DNA of 64,000 nt from Chinchilla lanigera (Eukaryota; Chordata; Mammalia; Rodentia; Chinchillidae). The notes beneath the pieces are model-generated. The model was not told where the DNA came from, made no database searches, and was given only the letters and a program-made list of their open reading frames with translations. The position numbers were made by a program, and so were the translations under genes. The stretch is taken from the NCBI RefSeq assembly GCF_000276665.1, contig NW_004955472.1, positions 8,404,820 to 8,468,819 of the forward strand. Direction: 5' to 3'. Each line of letters opens with the position of its first letter. Position 1 is the stretch's first letter. Below, piece by piece: positions 10,236 to 23,093 of the stretch.

Positions 10236-12540
10236 GGAGTGAATTAATTGTATAATCCAAACAATAAAAATCATGGAAAAAACCCTAAGTAATCATGTTT
10301 GTTTTTTGCTTCATCTTCTTAACTGAATTGAGTAGTAAGATCTGTCAAATATCTTTGGGTACTAAAGGATTTTGTGTTAAGCAACCTCTACGATGGTCCC
10401 CAGTGAGCTCTCTTCTGCCTGGTGTGATGCCCTGTGTAATCTACTTTCAAGTGTAGGTTGAATTTAATGATTTGTACACACAAATAGAATAGAGACAGAG
10501 TGATGGAATGTTGCTTCTGACATTAGGTGGTAAAAAGATAGTGGTTTTCCTTTGGGTGCTCATACTTGCTGTCTCTTGATATTGAGAGAAGCAAATTTCC
10601 TTTTCCTGAGGCAATCCTGAATGGACTCAAGTGAGTGAACTCAAAAACAAATGACCTGAGGCCCAGCAGTAGTTAAAGGAGTGAGATGTGAAGCAGATCT
10701 TCTATAGCCTGAGAACTCTGCAGAGGTGTGCTCAGAAGCATGTGTTGTCCAAGCTGACCCTTGAGGTGACTGTAGTCCCAGCTAATACTTTGATGGTGGC
10801 CTCTGTGACAGACACGGACCAGGACAATGCACTTAGGCCACTCTCAGATTCTCAACCTCCAAGAAGTGTGAGGTCATACACATTGTTGTTTGTAGCTGCT
10901 ACATTTTACATTATGTGCAATAGATGACACTTTTTAATAATAATGATTGTGATGTTTACAGTTCACATAATGATTTTCACAGTGACTCAATATGATCATC
11001 ACATTTAACAGTAAAAAAAAAGCAGGTTGAAAGTCTCCTTCAAGATTTTGGGTGTAATAAATTGAATGAAGATGTGAATTTATACCTTCTGATTAATTGT
11101 AAACTATGACCCTGTTTTTCTTCACTTAAAACTGGAAAAAAGAAAAGAGAACAGCACTGAGACTACCTAACTTTGCTGAACATGTTAATGGATTATGACT
11201 TTCTACACTCAGTGTCTAGTGGTTATTATGTGACAGGATCAAACAGTGGCCACTGTAAAATGTTATGCAGTCAGACTCTAAGTGAAGAGATTTTTTATCA
11301 TATATGATAACAAAACATAGACTCAGAACCCTAAATTCCTTGGGAACTAGGTAAGGCCATTAATTTTATTAAATTAGCTCTTTCTTTGTCATTTTAACAA
11401 ATTATGTGACCCCCTTTAAAAGGACTTGAATTTATCTTATGAGTATTAGAATAACCTTCTTCATGAAGGTGACATTTTGTGCCGTCCTTCTAGGCTCCCC
11501 TGGCCACTGACTTCTATCATAAAATCCCCAGTGCTTCTCATCTCCTCATTCTAATTGCCGTACTTTCGGATGCTGGCCCTGCTCAGGAAGGCAGTTGAAA
11601 TGGCTTGTTCTGGCTGATTGACACTGCCTGTATAAATACTTATTCTCTTAAGCCCACGTCATGTCACAGGCTGTCAGAGCTAGCTCAATGCCAGAGCCTT
11701 TTCATAATCACAATTAAAGTATGGTGCTCACTAGCCATTTATGAATTCATAAATTAAGTTTTTTTAAAAAAGACTATCATTAGGCTCTGCATATAGGTGT
11801 TAGACATTCTTTTCTTCTGGCTTAGAAGGGTAAGTATTTAAATTCATGGTTTTTTAGATAAAATTAATATTTCAATTAATCATATTGTGTGCTATAAAAC
11901 AAGAATGCCAAATATTCACTCTGTCCTCAATAAGGATTTTAATGGGTGGACAGCAGTTTCACTTATAGAGAAGAATGAGTGGGTGGTTTATAAGGAGTCT
12001 TAGCAGGTGTTAGGAATGAATAAGAGTCATTTGTGGCAGATACATTCATGAGCAATTCTGAAGTAATTCTCAGGGTGTATTGTGATTATTAGACTCCAAG
12101 AAGTCAGAAGTGACAAGGCAGGGTCGATTCCTACATGTGAAATGATCATATGAAAATTAAATTAACTATTATATGGTTAATTATAATTATCTTTAATTAA
12201 AGAGAAATTTCTAGAAAGTCTTGTGGTTGTATTTTGATTTTCCTCCTCAGTGATCTCTGTTCTACCCATTCTTTTTCTCCTCTGTAGCTTTAATTAGGTT
12301 CAATGCTAATTTTCTTTTTGGTAATATTGATATAATAATTACTTTATATGACTTAGAACCACAGAAAGGGATCAGTAAGTAAATTCTTCATTGATTACTT
12401 TTGAGAAAATCAACCTTATTTTATAACTTCTTTTTTAGCTATAGCTCTTGCTTTAGATATGTATAGAAAGATTCCATAGTAGAATCCAATAGATTTTTCA
12501 AAAATTTGAAGCCAAAAGTACCATACACTCCTGCTTTTGT
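10236..12540. other. Intergenic DNA, nothing recognised
   Basis: AT-rich, single-copy-looking DNA. The frame at 10688-10927 (79 codons) has no domain and no splice or codon-bias support. A modest GC rise at 11490-11700 (GGCTCCCCTGGCCACTG onward, with a GTATAAATAC) could be a conserved element, but this cannot be judged without alignment. Confidence 0.5.
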
Positions 12541-13135
12541 ATGTGAAAAAAAACTGAAATCAAGATTTCAAAGAGATAGTAGCCCTACTATGTTTATTGA
12601 AGCATTATTCAATGAACAACCTAAATGTTCATTGATGGATACAATCTAACTACAGATGCAATCTAGATGTTCATTGACAGATGCATACATAACTAAAATG
12701 TATTATACATAAAATGAAATATTACTCAGTCTCAAAAAAGAAGGATTTTCTATCATCTGTAAAAACATGGACAAACCTGATAAGAAAAATTGTTAAACCA
12801 AAGGAGGACAAACACTCCATGATTCAGATTATGTGAAGTGCCTAAAGTAGCCAAGCATATAGAAACAGACAGTGGAGTGGCAATTGCCAAGGGTTCTGAG
12901 GAGGGGAGATGTGGGTTTGCTGTTCAATAAGTATAAAATCTGTTCCCCAGAACGGCCAGTCCTAGAAGTTTGCTATACAGTATTGTGCTTATAGTTAATG
13001 ATGCTGTATCATGCCTTTAAAAATTTGTTAGGAGGGTAGAACTCATGTACTTCCATGTAACACAAAAGCTACTGTGCTAATTTAATAATAATTATCATTA
13101 TATTATTTACCTCTAAAACTGACCTGTTCATCATC
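12541..13135 (+). mobile_element. L1M-type LINE 3' end, sense
   Basis: Recognised by the old L1M 3' landmarks in order: AAACTGAAATCAAGATTTC, GAAGCATTATTCAATGAACA, GAAATATTACTCAGTCTCAA, a CCATGATTCAGATTATGTGA block, GCAATTGCCAAGGGTTCTGA and CTTATAGTTAATGATGCTGT. A short local duplication near 12605-12680 repeats TGTTCATTGA and GATGCAATCT. The sequence is diverged and non-coding. Confidence 0.88.
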
Positions 13136-13186
13136 CCCCAAAATGTATAATTACTATAAAAAGCATGATGTACAGATATATATTTT

Positions 13187-13269
13187 TTGGGGGGGAGGTG
13201 GTGCAGAGAGCTGAACTCAGGACCTTACATTTGCCAAGCACGTGCCCTGCTGCTGAGCTATACCCCCAG
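13187..13269 (-). mobile_element. ID-type SINE (tRNA-Ala derived)
   Basis: On the plus strand it reads as the complement of an ID element: GAACTCAGGACCTTACATTT (complement of the B-box arm) through GCTGAGCTATACCCCCAG (complement of the A-box start). It is diverged from the young ID copies at 49041 and 59908, so it is an older insertion. Confidence 0.8.
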
Positions 13270-13275
13270 CAAAAA

Positions 13276-15899
13276 CCGTGATATATTTTAAAAGTCTAAG
13301 CCTGACCTGTACATAAAATAAAATTTCACAGTTAAAGGACTGCGGATTAGATTGGAATTTTTCCAATAGTTTGGTGAGATTTTTAGATTCAAATATATAT
13401 ACAAAATCAGATTTCTAATGAATTTTTTCAGTAAATGATTCTTAGATTATAACAGTAGAATGTCTGTCTAGGGTTTGTAAGTTAATGTGGTTAATATTTA
13501 TTAAGCATTCATTCAACTGAACAACTTTTGATAAATTCTGAAGATTTTGACAAAAGGTACCATCCACAAAGCACTGACTATATACTCAAAATTTACTTAT
13601 TTTTAAAAAACCTGGAGGGGAGATATTATATTCATCATTTGGCAGATGAAACAGTTTTATCAGCTTGCCTGCAGTTGTGTATCTTTTGAGGCTGTGTAAC
13701 TTGGGTGGGTTTTACTTTAAAATGCACATGCGTTCCACGTTTCTGCTCTCCTCCAGGAGGTAATTTCCTAGCACTGGACAACTTTTGATCATAGGTCAGA
13801 CAGCGTTCCCGAGCCTAAGACAAGGGTTTTGGAACATAGTCCATGAAAAGAGTGTCCTAAGGAAAAAGAGGATAAGGTGAGCAGGATAGGGCAAGGGAAG
13901 GGGCTCAGCAATAGTATCATCTCCGCTGAACTCAGGAGTATGAGTTCTACTCCCATGGGCTCTCCTTCTATCAGTTAGTCACAGGGAGGAAGGTGAGAAA
14001 GATCAATATTTCAGTTGCTGGAGATGAAAAGGTTTTCCCTGGTACAAAACATTCAGGGGTAAGATGAGGACAGGCCAGGAAAACTAGGATGGTTATCGCT
14101 ACACATGATTGCCTGGTAATAAATTTACCCTCTGGAATTACATTTTAAGCTAAAGCCAAATGGACAGTGAACACCAGCCTATTAAGGCAATGGATGAGGC
14201 AGGATGGTACCCAGAGCCCCGAACCTATAGTGGATGGCTCATGGCACTGACTCTAGTGGCCATTCTGTGCTAAAAGAGACCTGCTGTTGCTGTCTACCCA
14301 ATCACTCCACCTTGCTTCACACACACAGACCAGTCATATAACCAAGCAAGCACAACTGTTGGTCTTAGTTGCTTCGCTTCCAGATTGCCATGCTGTTGTG
14401 AGCCAGTCAGGATGCTCCGGCCTGGGGCTCTACCTCTTCTCTGTCTTGCTCAGGCTTCTTGTTCATCTCATATCTGCCATGGTGGCAAACATAGATAGGG
14501 CCAAATTTCCACATCCCTCCTATGGTCTGGGCTAAGGGAAATTCTCCAGAAAGGGGGACAGCCGTGGCCCATTAGCATCTAATACAGTACGTGGGGAATA
14601 ATCCATTGTTTGGTGAGGACGATCTGGCTTGGTCACCACCAGGAACCATTGCACTTCTCTTTCTAACTTACCTATAGAGAAATCAGTCAGACTAAGAGAC
14701 GGAAGTACATGCACAATATGCAAGTACACGTACTCTGCCTATTCAGTTTATGAGCTTTGGGGCAACTGAGCCTGGAAAGCAAGAGAATAAGAACTGACTG
14801 AGACAGATTTTAGACTTTGAAGCCCCTGGCAATTAATAGTACAGTTATGGAATAGGTCCTGCCGTGGGTGAGGCCTTTTCTCTGAACAAAGCAAACATGC
14901 GGTAGTATGCAGTGTTCATGGTCAGCCTGATAGCGTCTTTTCTGACTCTTCCTGCAGCAGCTTTCCCACTGAATAAGGAATACTTGAGGTACATCATACT
15001 ACGGCAAGGAGGATGCTGTCTGGGCCCTGAAAGAGAAAATGAGAAAGATTCCCTACTGCTTACAAATTTGGTCTAAATAAAAATACTGGCTGTTTTCTCT
15101 GCTGTGAGTCACTCCTATTTATGGCTTTTTGGGGGCTGTATTTATAAAATAATCCTGCTGGGCAGAGATAATCTATTGTAGAGTTGGTTGTGATGTTAAG
15201 TGTTAAATAATATTCATTATCATCATAATAAACTTATACTTACATAGTGGTTTTAAAGCAAAATAAGTTTAAGACTCTGTATATTAAAATGATGCAGGTA
15301 ATGATTTTGAATTATTTTGCACTAAACTGTAATATTAAGTCTCTGTGTGTTATAGTCCAAAAGGTATGAGTATGAATTCATTTTTTGTTCAAATTTTCAA
15401 AGAAAATTACACTTGATTGAAAATTATTCTCTAGACTCCCATTACTGTAGTTACTCCTGGATAATAAAAGAATTACATTATAGTTTGAAATGTGTGAGTG
15501 GGGAAAACAGCAGCATTCGCATGAGGGAGGGTTTCCCACTTCCCTCTCCCGTGCCTCCTGCCTGTAGTAAGTCGGCTTCTACATACCCTCCTGCAGGGCA
15601 GGATTTCAGCGGAGGTTTGTCCACACCTCTTCTGCCCACCCCAAATTTCCCTCCTGGTGGCCTTTTGAAGTGGTTGCTGTCAGTTTTCTAAGGATGCATG
15701 TGTGGATGGCCCATTACCAAGGGCCTGTCATTTCCCTCACTTGAGCTCTCATCTTGTTTTGAGAGACCTTTCTCTTCAAACATAGGAAGGAGTACAAGAT
15801 GTGATTGAAGTATCACTTTGCTGTCTACATGAGAAACTTTCTCTGATCCTGGCAACACTGGGACTGGGAACAACAAAAACGTATTAGAGATGCGTTGGA

Positions 15900-15902
<3 letters not shown>
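13276..15902. other. Intergenic DNA, nothing recognised
   Basis: There are no repeats that I can name and no credible exon. The frames at 14287-14535, 14729-14532 and 15413-15691 are short and lack domains. At 15060-15200 several AT-rich motifs resembling MEF2 and TATA sites lie near a TGAGTCAC AP-1-like site; they are noted only as a weak cluster. Confidence 0.5.

Positions 15903-15939
<37 letters not shown>
15903..15939. repeat. (TG)n microsatellite
   Basis: An almost uninterrupted TG run of about 37 bases, directly followed by an old ID-like fragment. Confidence 0.98.
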
Positions 15940-15942
<3 letters not shown>

Positions 15943-15945
<3 letters not shown>

Positions 15946-15998
15946 CCGTGAAACCCAGGGTCTTGTGCGTGCTAGACAAGCACTCCAGCTCTAGAGAT
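15943..15998 (-). mobile_element. Old ID-like SINE fragment
   Basis: GAAACCCAGGGTCTTGTGCG followed by GCTAGACAAGCACTCCAGCT matches the complement of the 3' half of a tRNA-Ala SINE. The head is gone. The TG run next to it probably grew from its tail. Confidence 0.55.
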
Positions 15999-18865
15999 AT
16001 GTTCAGAAGTAGTGTTTCCCAAAGTGTGCTTTGTAGGTGAACCCCTGGGGTTCCTGGGAAAAACTATTTGGACACTGCTATTTGATCTTCAAAGATATTA
16101 CAATGTATAGAAACATATTAAACTCTTTATTTAATCCAATGACATTTTGGTGTACTTAACAACCAAGCTTTTTAACCTTAAAACGAATTTACCTATCATA
16201 GGACACACACATTCCCTAGAAAAATATTTTCAGAAATTCTGGACAACAGGAAGGAGTATTCATAAAAAAGATAAACTGTTAGGAGTACCTTTTTGATACC
16301 TTTCACTTTTCTCATCTCACTTTGGTCTTCTCTGATCACCATTTCTCCCCGCCCTGGTAGCACCTCTATGCTTTTGAATAAAGAAAATAATGCAGAAAAA
16401 TTATGCCCTTTTCGTAAATACACTGTGGGATTGTTTTGAGATAAGAGGCTGTTTATTTTCCCTATATCTGAGATGGCATCTGTGTATTTTCTTTTGCTTT
16501 TCACAAAAGAAGAATCTTACATACCAGGAGAAATAGAGGAGAAGAAAGAGAAGCCATATTTAACAATTTCTTTCCTGTGGGTACCTAAACACTGTGTGTG
16601 TTTTGCACCAAACAACACTAACAGAGATGAAGTAGTATATTTAAACATTTGAACATCAAAATCTGTTAAATGAAGGCTGCGATGGAGAAATACCCAAAAC
16701 ATTCAATAAAGCTTTTCAACCTGAATATAAGGTTGCCATGACAACAAAACTCAAAAAAAATCCCTTTTCTTCATATAAAGTTGCTGAAAAAATGCCCATG
16801 GTGGAAGCAGCATGGAGCACTCAAATTTATAACTACTGAGCAGAGGTACAAAGAATCTCTAACACATTTGATAAAGCTTCAGGGCAAACATTTTAATATC
16901 TGCCTTTAAAAAATAGTAATAAAAAGACTTAAACCATTTCCTCACTACTTTATTTTTTCTTTCATCTAAACTATTTTGAGGATTTCATGGTATTTTTAAA
17001 ATCCTCATCTATGAAAAAAACCCCAGTGTTGATTAGAATGTCCTAATTAGAAATATTACTAACCCTGATCTTAAAATAGTCTGGGCAAATACCTTGCATG
17101 GAGTAGAAAAGGTTCTTGCACAAATAAAGCAATACTTGCCAGACTGATGCTGACTCAGCACTGCCTGGCATGACTGACACTCCCTGCGTGCTCCTGGGAA
17201 TGCCTTAAAATATGCAAAGACACATTCTGCTAAGGGAAACAGAAACAAAACATTTGTTATTTCACTCTCAAACTTAAAATGCTTCTTAGAAGGATGAGAC
17301 ATACATGCATGAACATGAAGGCATATAGATTTCCATCTCATGCCCATATCTGTGTAAATATGTTATGTTTGTGTGTATATGTGTTTACAAGTGTATTGTA
17401 TTCTTCAGGAAAACTCAGAAGAAAAATTTCACAGGAATGGTGACTTATTGGTACTTAAAATTTCCTCTCAATGCCGTGTGCTATAGATTTGCCAATACCT
17501 AAATATAGTTTGCTTTAGCTTTGCCATCTACATCAAAAAGGTAAAATTTAGAAATGAGAAATTTCATTGTGATGTTCTTACTAGGACAATTTTAGGGGCA
17601 GGTAACTTTGAATATATGGCCTGAACAATATACACTGTAAGAAAGTGCCAGATCTTGGATGTCATTCTTATTTTCTGAAGGTAATTCATGACTGTATAGT
17701 GTGAGCAGGTGTTTTTTAAGTTAACATCTAGTGCTATCGAATTAACTTTGTATATACATATTTTGCTTATGCTTTGCTCAGCTCCAGCCTGCTTTGCAAT
17801 GAGCAGTTCATCAATATGATGAAAGTGTTGCTTCCTCGCAGCCTATTTTTGTTGGAAGGAAGGCAGCAACCCCACCGTCTCTTCTTGCAGTTGCACCAAG
17901 CTGCATGCATGTAACAAGAAGCAAGTACTCTTTCTTCCAAACTGACTGATCTGTGTGGTGTATCAGGTAGAGTTCTATAAATATCTCCATGTAAAGTTCA
18001 TTAATGCTCCTAACCAATGTGCTTCCTGAGCAAACACCTATTGTTTCTGGAGTTAGGTACCCATTTCCTCCTCCATATCATGCTAATTACTCTTTACCAC
18101 AAGGCAAAGGCTTCAAATTTTGGTCATATCACTAAGTAAGTATGGTTTTCCAAGTATAGACATCATTGTCATTTGCATCACCAGAAACAATAAATTATGT
18201 ATGCCAGAGCTACTACACCAGAAACTTGGTATGTGATACAGAGTGTATGCTTCAGTAATCGTTACTGATTATTTTGCTATATCCTGTAGTTTGACAACCA
18301 ATGAGCTACTTGAAAGAGTATCTAAGGTGATCATTTTGATGACACTGTCAATGATAATAACAAGCAAGGAAGGGGAGGAGGAAGGGAAGGAGAAAAATCT
18401 GGAACTGTAGAGTCCAAAGAGAATGTGGGGACATCTGATGTGTCCTTTTGTTTCATACAGGAGCCCCAGAAAGATTAAGTAGCCTGCTCAAAATTAGAGG
18501 CACAACAAGAAAAGAAGTACTATTTACAGATTCTAAGATAAGTAAAAGCTGAGTATCAGGTGGAGGATATACAAGGATGCTTCCCATTTGTGATATAAAT
18601 CATGCCTTTCACAGGTAGTATTGAGTTCAACTTCCAGTGAACACACTGCTGGTCACTGATATTTTACTCCAAAGACATTTAGGAGGTGGAGCTATGACTG
18701 ACAGTCATTGGAGAACTCAACGCAATCGTTGTTGCAAAAGCAGGTGCATCTTAAGGTCCATACTACAAAGGCTAACACCCTTCTGTTGTAAAGAACATAA
18801 AAATTGTAAGAACCACCTACAATTAAAAGGAGAGAATTAGGATCAGAATTTTTCAAATATCAACT
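15999..18865. other. Intergenic DNA, mostly unassigned
   Basis: AT-rich DNA without a gene. Frames at 16504-16196, 17347-17033 and 18637-18840 are short and unsupported. A purine-only run occupies 18366-18397. A perfect MAF-type palindrome lies at 17148-17160 (listed separately). Confidence 0.5.
17148..17160. promoter_or_regulatory. Perfect T-MARE palindrome (MAF / NRF2 / NF-E2 type site)
   Basis: TGCTGACTCAGCA is an exact 13-bp match to the TRE-type MAF recognition element, bound by MAF homodimers and small-MAF/CNC heterodimers, with an AP-1 core (TGACTCA). It sits in unique-looking DNA. Binding is inferred from the motif alone. Confidence 0.5.
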
Positions 18866-18873
18866 TCTGTAGT

Positions 18874-19204
18874 AGTGGTTCTCTAAATTGGATGCATATT
18901 ATCACCCAAGAAGTATTAAAATTCCTGATATACAGCCCAAACCAATTAAACTGCCGGAATTTCTGGCAGTACGACCCACGTGTCAGTGTTTGTAAAATTC
19001 TACAAAGCATGCTGAAGTGAAGCCCTGTTGAAGAGCTAGAGTTCTGTGGGCTTGACGTTCAGAGCATGGCTGCTGGCAACAATGGTGCAATCAGTGAGCA
19101 TTTTAGACATGCAGACCCTCAGGTCCAACCCCTAGCAAGCCACATTCTGCATTTTAACAAGGCTGCAAGTTGATCTACACCACATGAAACTTTGAGAAGT
19201 ACTG
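18874..19204 (+). mobile_element. MER5-like hAT MITE fragments
   Basis: Two stretches look like MER5A-type sequence. 18874-18990 starts AGTGGTTCTCTAAATTGG and contains a GGATGCATATTATCACC block. 19080-19204 has ATGCAGACCCTCAGGTCC, TCTGCATTTTAACAAGGCTG and ends ACTTTGAGAAGTACTG, the complement-like partner of the start. Together they could be one diverged element with extra sequence inside, or two copies. Confidence 0.7.
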
Positions 19205-20985
19205 TTTTTTTTATTTATATGAATATACTATTTAGATTATATATGTTCTTTTTATTTTACATACATTGTTCAAACATACCTTATGCAGTATGTCTTTCCT
19301 TTTTGGTTGCTATTGTGTCACTGAACATTATATTAGGAGAAATTGTTCATAGTGAATTGAAAAACCATTAATAGAAAGTCCTAAAATGTGTTTATTATTC
19401 ATATATAAGAAAAATCAGAGTTTGACATTTCACTTTTAGTAATTTATTTGAAATTGACAATTTTAAATTGTATTAAAAATCCCACTCATGCCAGGTCCTG
19501 GTGGAATATAAGGAAGACTGGTACAAGCATCTTGTTTAAATGAACCAAAAATACACTGAGGGAAAGTCTCTTAGGATGAATCAAGACAAAATAACTTCAA
19601 TCTACAAATAGCAGTCATGGAGAAGTAATTTCCATTTGTTATGCTTTGTTATTCCGAGAGGTTTTTGCATTTCCAAAAATTCTTAAGACAAATCCATGCA
19701 TTAAATTTGTTTTAAGAACCACTCTTACATTTTAGTAAAATGGAGGTAAGGGAGGATAATATTGAGTAGTTGTGCTAAAAAGAGAGTTTTTATAAAATCA
19801 AGCTGTCTATTTTTATGGGCTATTGAATTTTATGGGCTTATAATATGCATCTGAGGAATTATTAAGTGAAAGGAAATGGAGTTACTCTTTAGATTGGCTG
19901 TCACTATTGCACTGTGCCAAGTAGGAGAACAGGGCCTCCTGGACAGCAGGGCGTAGTGATAGCACTGGTCATCAGGAAAGGGACAGAAGATCATAGGGTT
20001 TGTACAGATGATTAGGTCCCCGTCTGCTAAGGACAGTCTAACTTGCTGCCTGTTGTGTAACACTTTTAGCAGCGTTCTCTTTTACTCTCAGAAATATCCA
20101 GATTTGGAGAGTCATGGTTGCACACACAGAATTCCAAATCCAGCTTTCGTATGTTATAGAAGAGGAAAATCTTTTGTAAACACAATAACAGCAAACCAAC
20201 TTTTAACGGCTCTGCATGTTCATTAGCTCAAGTCCAAAGTCTCTATCATGTTAATATGACTCCTGTTTACTCTCATCTCTCGTTTTTTCATCTCTGTCTC
20301 TCTTGTGTTGCTCTTTCACTTTGGCTTTTGTTTACTTCTTTCCCTTGCCTACTGCTCATTCTTGTTTTGTGTACTACGCTCACATATACAAACTGAGACA
20401 GTGCTGTGTGCTGACTTCTATATATTTCCAGCCATTCTCCTTTTTTGGCAAATGATGAGCTTGTGCCTCCCAGCTTCTACATGATGCCAGTTGATCTCAC
20501 TGAATAACAAGGGTTTTGGTATTTGTTTCCTCTCTGATCCAAGTGGCGAAGTTCAAAATAATTCTATCTTGGGGGTCATATTTTTATATACTGATATATT
20601 CCATAGGGCGGTCTTATTTTCATATTCTCATTTTCCTTCAATTCCAGTCATCTTTAAGTATTATTTTCCAAACGTTAATGTCACCATAAATCTTTTTCAA
20701 GGTGAGGCGTACACGGATATAGAAATGTCAAGTGTGTGCTGAGTACTGAAGAGCCATGACTCTTGCTTGTGGAAACATCCTGGCTAAGAAAGTCGTATCA
20801 GTAACCTGCAGTTTTCCAACATTGCATCCTTACGAGTATTTTTCTTGGATCTGATTTTCATGAGAATGGAATTTCCCTAAACAGGTTCTCCTCTTTGACT
20901 TCCTCTTTACTCTCTCTGCTTCTGGAGAGAGGGAATGAATTACATGACTGGTACATCAGGGAAGAAAAATCTGGTTATGCTTGGA
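19205..20985. other. Intergenic DNA, nothing recognised
   Basis: AT-rich; frames at 19830-20063, 20008-20226 and 20491-20742 are short and domain-free. Confidence 0.5.
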
Positions 20986-22590
20986 AGCAGGCGAAACCAG
21001 CCCGGCTGTGTCTAGACGGCTATAGCCTCTCTGATTCTGGGTCGCAGTGGTAGGAGCGCTGTAGGCCGTCAGGGTGAATGACAGTCTCCATCTTGGCCCC
21101 CATCAATAACAATAAAAAAACACAGCGATTTTGGCTGCCCAGTTTTGTTGCTGAATTTGGTCAGAACCTGAGGCAAGCAAGAGGTGTGTTATTTACTGAA
21201 GACCTCTTAGAGACTCCAGCATTTGGTATGCTAATCAGAACAATGAGAACTAAAAATAAAAGACTTTAAATTAGGGGAACAAAATATGATCCAAAAGGAC
21301 TTTTGAATTAGGCATGCTACTGTGACCTTGGCAGCTTGCAGAGGCTTGTACTAGGCCAGAGGCGTTTTATAGTTTTGCCATTTGCTTTTAACTGCTATGG
21401 ACTGAGCATGTGGCTTTAAACCAGTTGCACGGTTGTCTGACCTTGGCAACTGACCAGGAGTAAGCAGCTATTATGAAAGTACTTGGCTGAGCGTGTGTGC
21501 AAGGGGCCCACATGAGTGCTTGGTAAATGGACTGGGCCAAGGCTAGACAGAGCCGCATGGGGAGACAGCAGAGCATGGAACCCTCTGTGGCTAGGTACAC
21601 TGGTGGCAGGAGCTCAGTTACAGCAGAAAGGTGTGATCTCCATGCACGGTCAAGCAAAGACATACATGGGCCACTGTCCTCCACAAGAGAGGATTTCAGA
21701 GAGCAGCTATATGAGGGTGGAGACAAACATGCCACACAGGAAAAGTGATCTCTTCAAAACTTCTGAGTGAGTGATGCAGAGCTTCACCGTACTACTTGTT
21801 ACTGTCTTTGATTGTTTGATGAATATTATGTTCTTAAGTCTGGTGGACTGAGCAACCTCGTTGAAGATAACGGTATGTAATGTAGCAACTATTGTTAATT
21901 CCTATCATTTTGTTTAGAGGTCATGTATCATTTTTGTTGGTTTTGTGTTGTTTTGATTTTGTCTTATTGCTGTTTTGTTAGTTTTTTTTTTAGAGAAAGC
22001 TTCTAAGTGAGCAGAACAATACTTGCTGTTTTGAAAGTGCAAGGTTCCTTTCTGATTTCTGCAAGGATCTCTTAATAGTCAGAGGTTTCAAGATTTAAGC
22101 TGTTAGTACAAGGCCTAAGGAGGTAGGGCCTTAATGGGCTGCCCCAAATTCCCTTCTACATGCAGAAAAGTGGGGGGACTGTACTTAGATGGAGATGGCT
22201 TTCACATCTCAAGAGGCATCTCCCACGTAGGGCCTCAAGTTGAATCAGTAGACTAAAGCAGAGGACCCTTCCCCCGTTGGCTCATTTGGATGAGATCGAG
22301 CATGTTCAGGGTGGTCTGGCCATAGACAGGTAGCTCATTTGGAATTAAAAAAGAAAAAAGCCATGGTACAAACATGTTCTGAACACACCCACTTACATAA
22401 GTGCCTAGTGCTGCAACACCAGAAAGAATCCATGCTCAACTCCAAATTATGGAAGATGGAAATTAAGAATTCTTAATTAAATCCATAAGAAAGACCAGTT
22501 AAGATAAGATCTGGTGGGTAAGCCTGCCACAGTCGTAGAGTTCTAAATTTTAAACTTCCTTATCTGTCTATGTTTGCAGAACATAATGAT
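20986..22590. other. Unclassified, possibly LTR-derived DNA
   Basis: This region differs from its surroundings: higher GC in patches (20995-21080, 21480-21760, 22110-22330), a CAGTCTCCATCTTGGCCCCC start reminiscent of retroviral LTR or leader sequence, and overlapping frames on both strands at 21388-21770. I cannot assign it to a family. It has no domain that I recognise. Confidence 0.3.
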
Positions 22591-22599
22591 CACATTCTT

Positions 22600-23060
22600 C
22601 ATGGAGGGTTGGCGCATGGACTCATCACATCTTAGCTCTTCTTCATCCCCTTCTCCGCTCCTCCCTCCCTCTCTTGCCATCTCTTGATCTGTTTTCCTTT
22701 TGCAAATGATCTCTCTTCCTGTTTCCTATTATCTTTTATTTTGCTCCTTATTTATGTTGTGGGTTTCTCATACAAAAGAAACCATGTGATATTTAAGCTG
22801 TGTGTCTAATTTATTTCACTTAGCATTTTGGTTTCAAGATCCATTCATTTTCCTACAAATGACTCAAGTTTGCCCTTCTTTGTAGCAGAGTAGTACTCCA
22901 TCATGTATAAATGCATTTTCTTTATCCATTCATCTCCTGATGGACATAGAGGCTGCTTCTAAGACTTAGCTATTATGGATTGTGTTTCTATAAACATGGG
23001 TGTGCATGTATCACTACAATATATTTTCCTTTTTTGGAAGATACCAAGGAGACTAGCTGG
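22600..23060 (-). mobile_element. LINE-1 3' region, antisense
   Basis: Reads as the complement of an L1 3' end: a CTCCTTATTTATGTTGTGGG block, TTCACTTAGCATTTTGGTTT, GCAGAGTAGTACTCCATCAT (22886-22905), TCTTTATCCATTCATCTCCTG and an ATAAACATGGGTGTGCATGT block. It is non-coding. Its right end lies just before the inverted repeat arm at 23094. Confidence 0.85.
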
Positions 23061-23093
23061 TTGAATAGAATTCTATTTTAGTTTCTCTAAAAA

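Noticed and set aside
14287..14535. 82-codon plus frame
   Set aside because: No domain and no coding signature; overlapping antisense frame equally long.
15060..15200. Muscle-type enhancer (MEF2 and AP-1 cluster)
   Set aside because: Each MEF2-like motif has at least one mismatch; AT-rich DNA yields such near-matches by chance.
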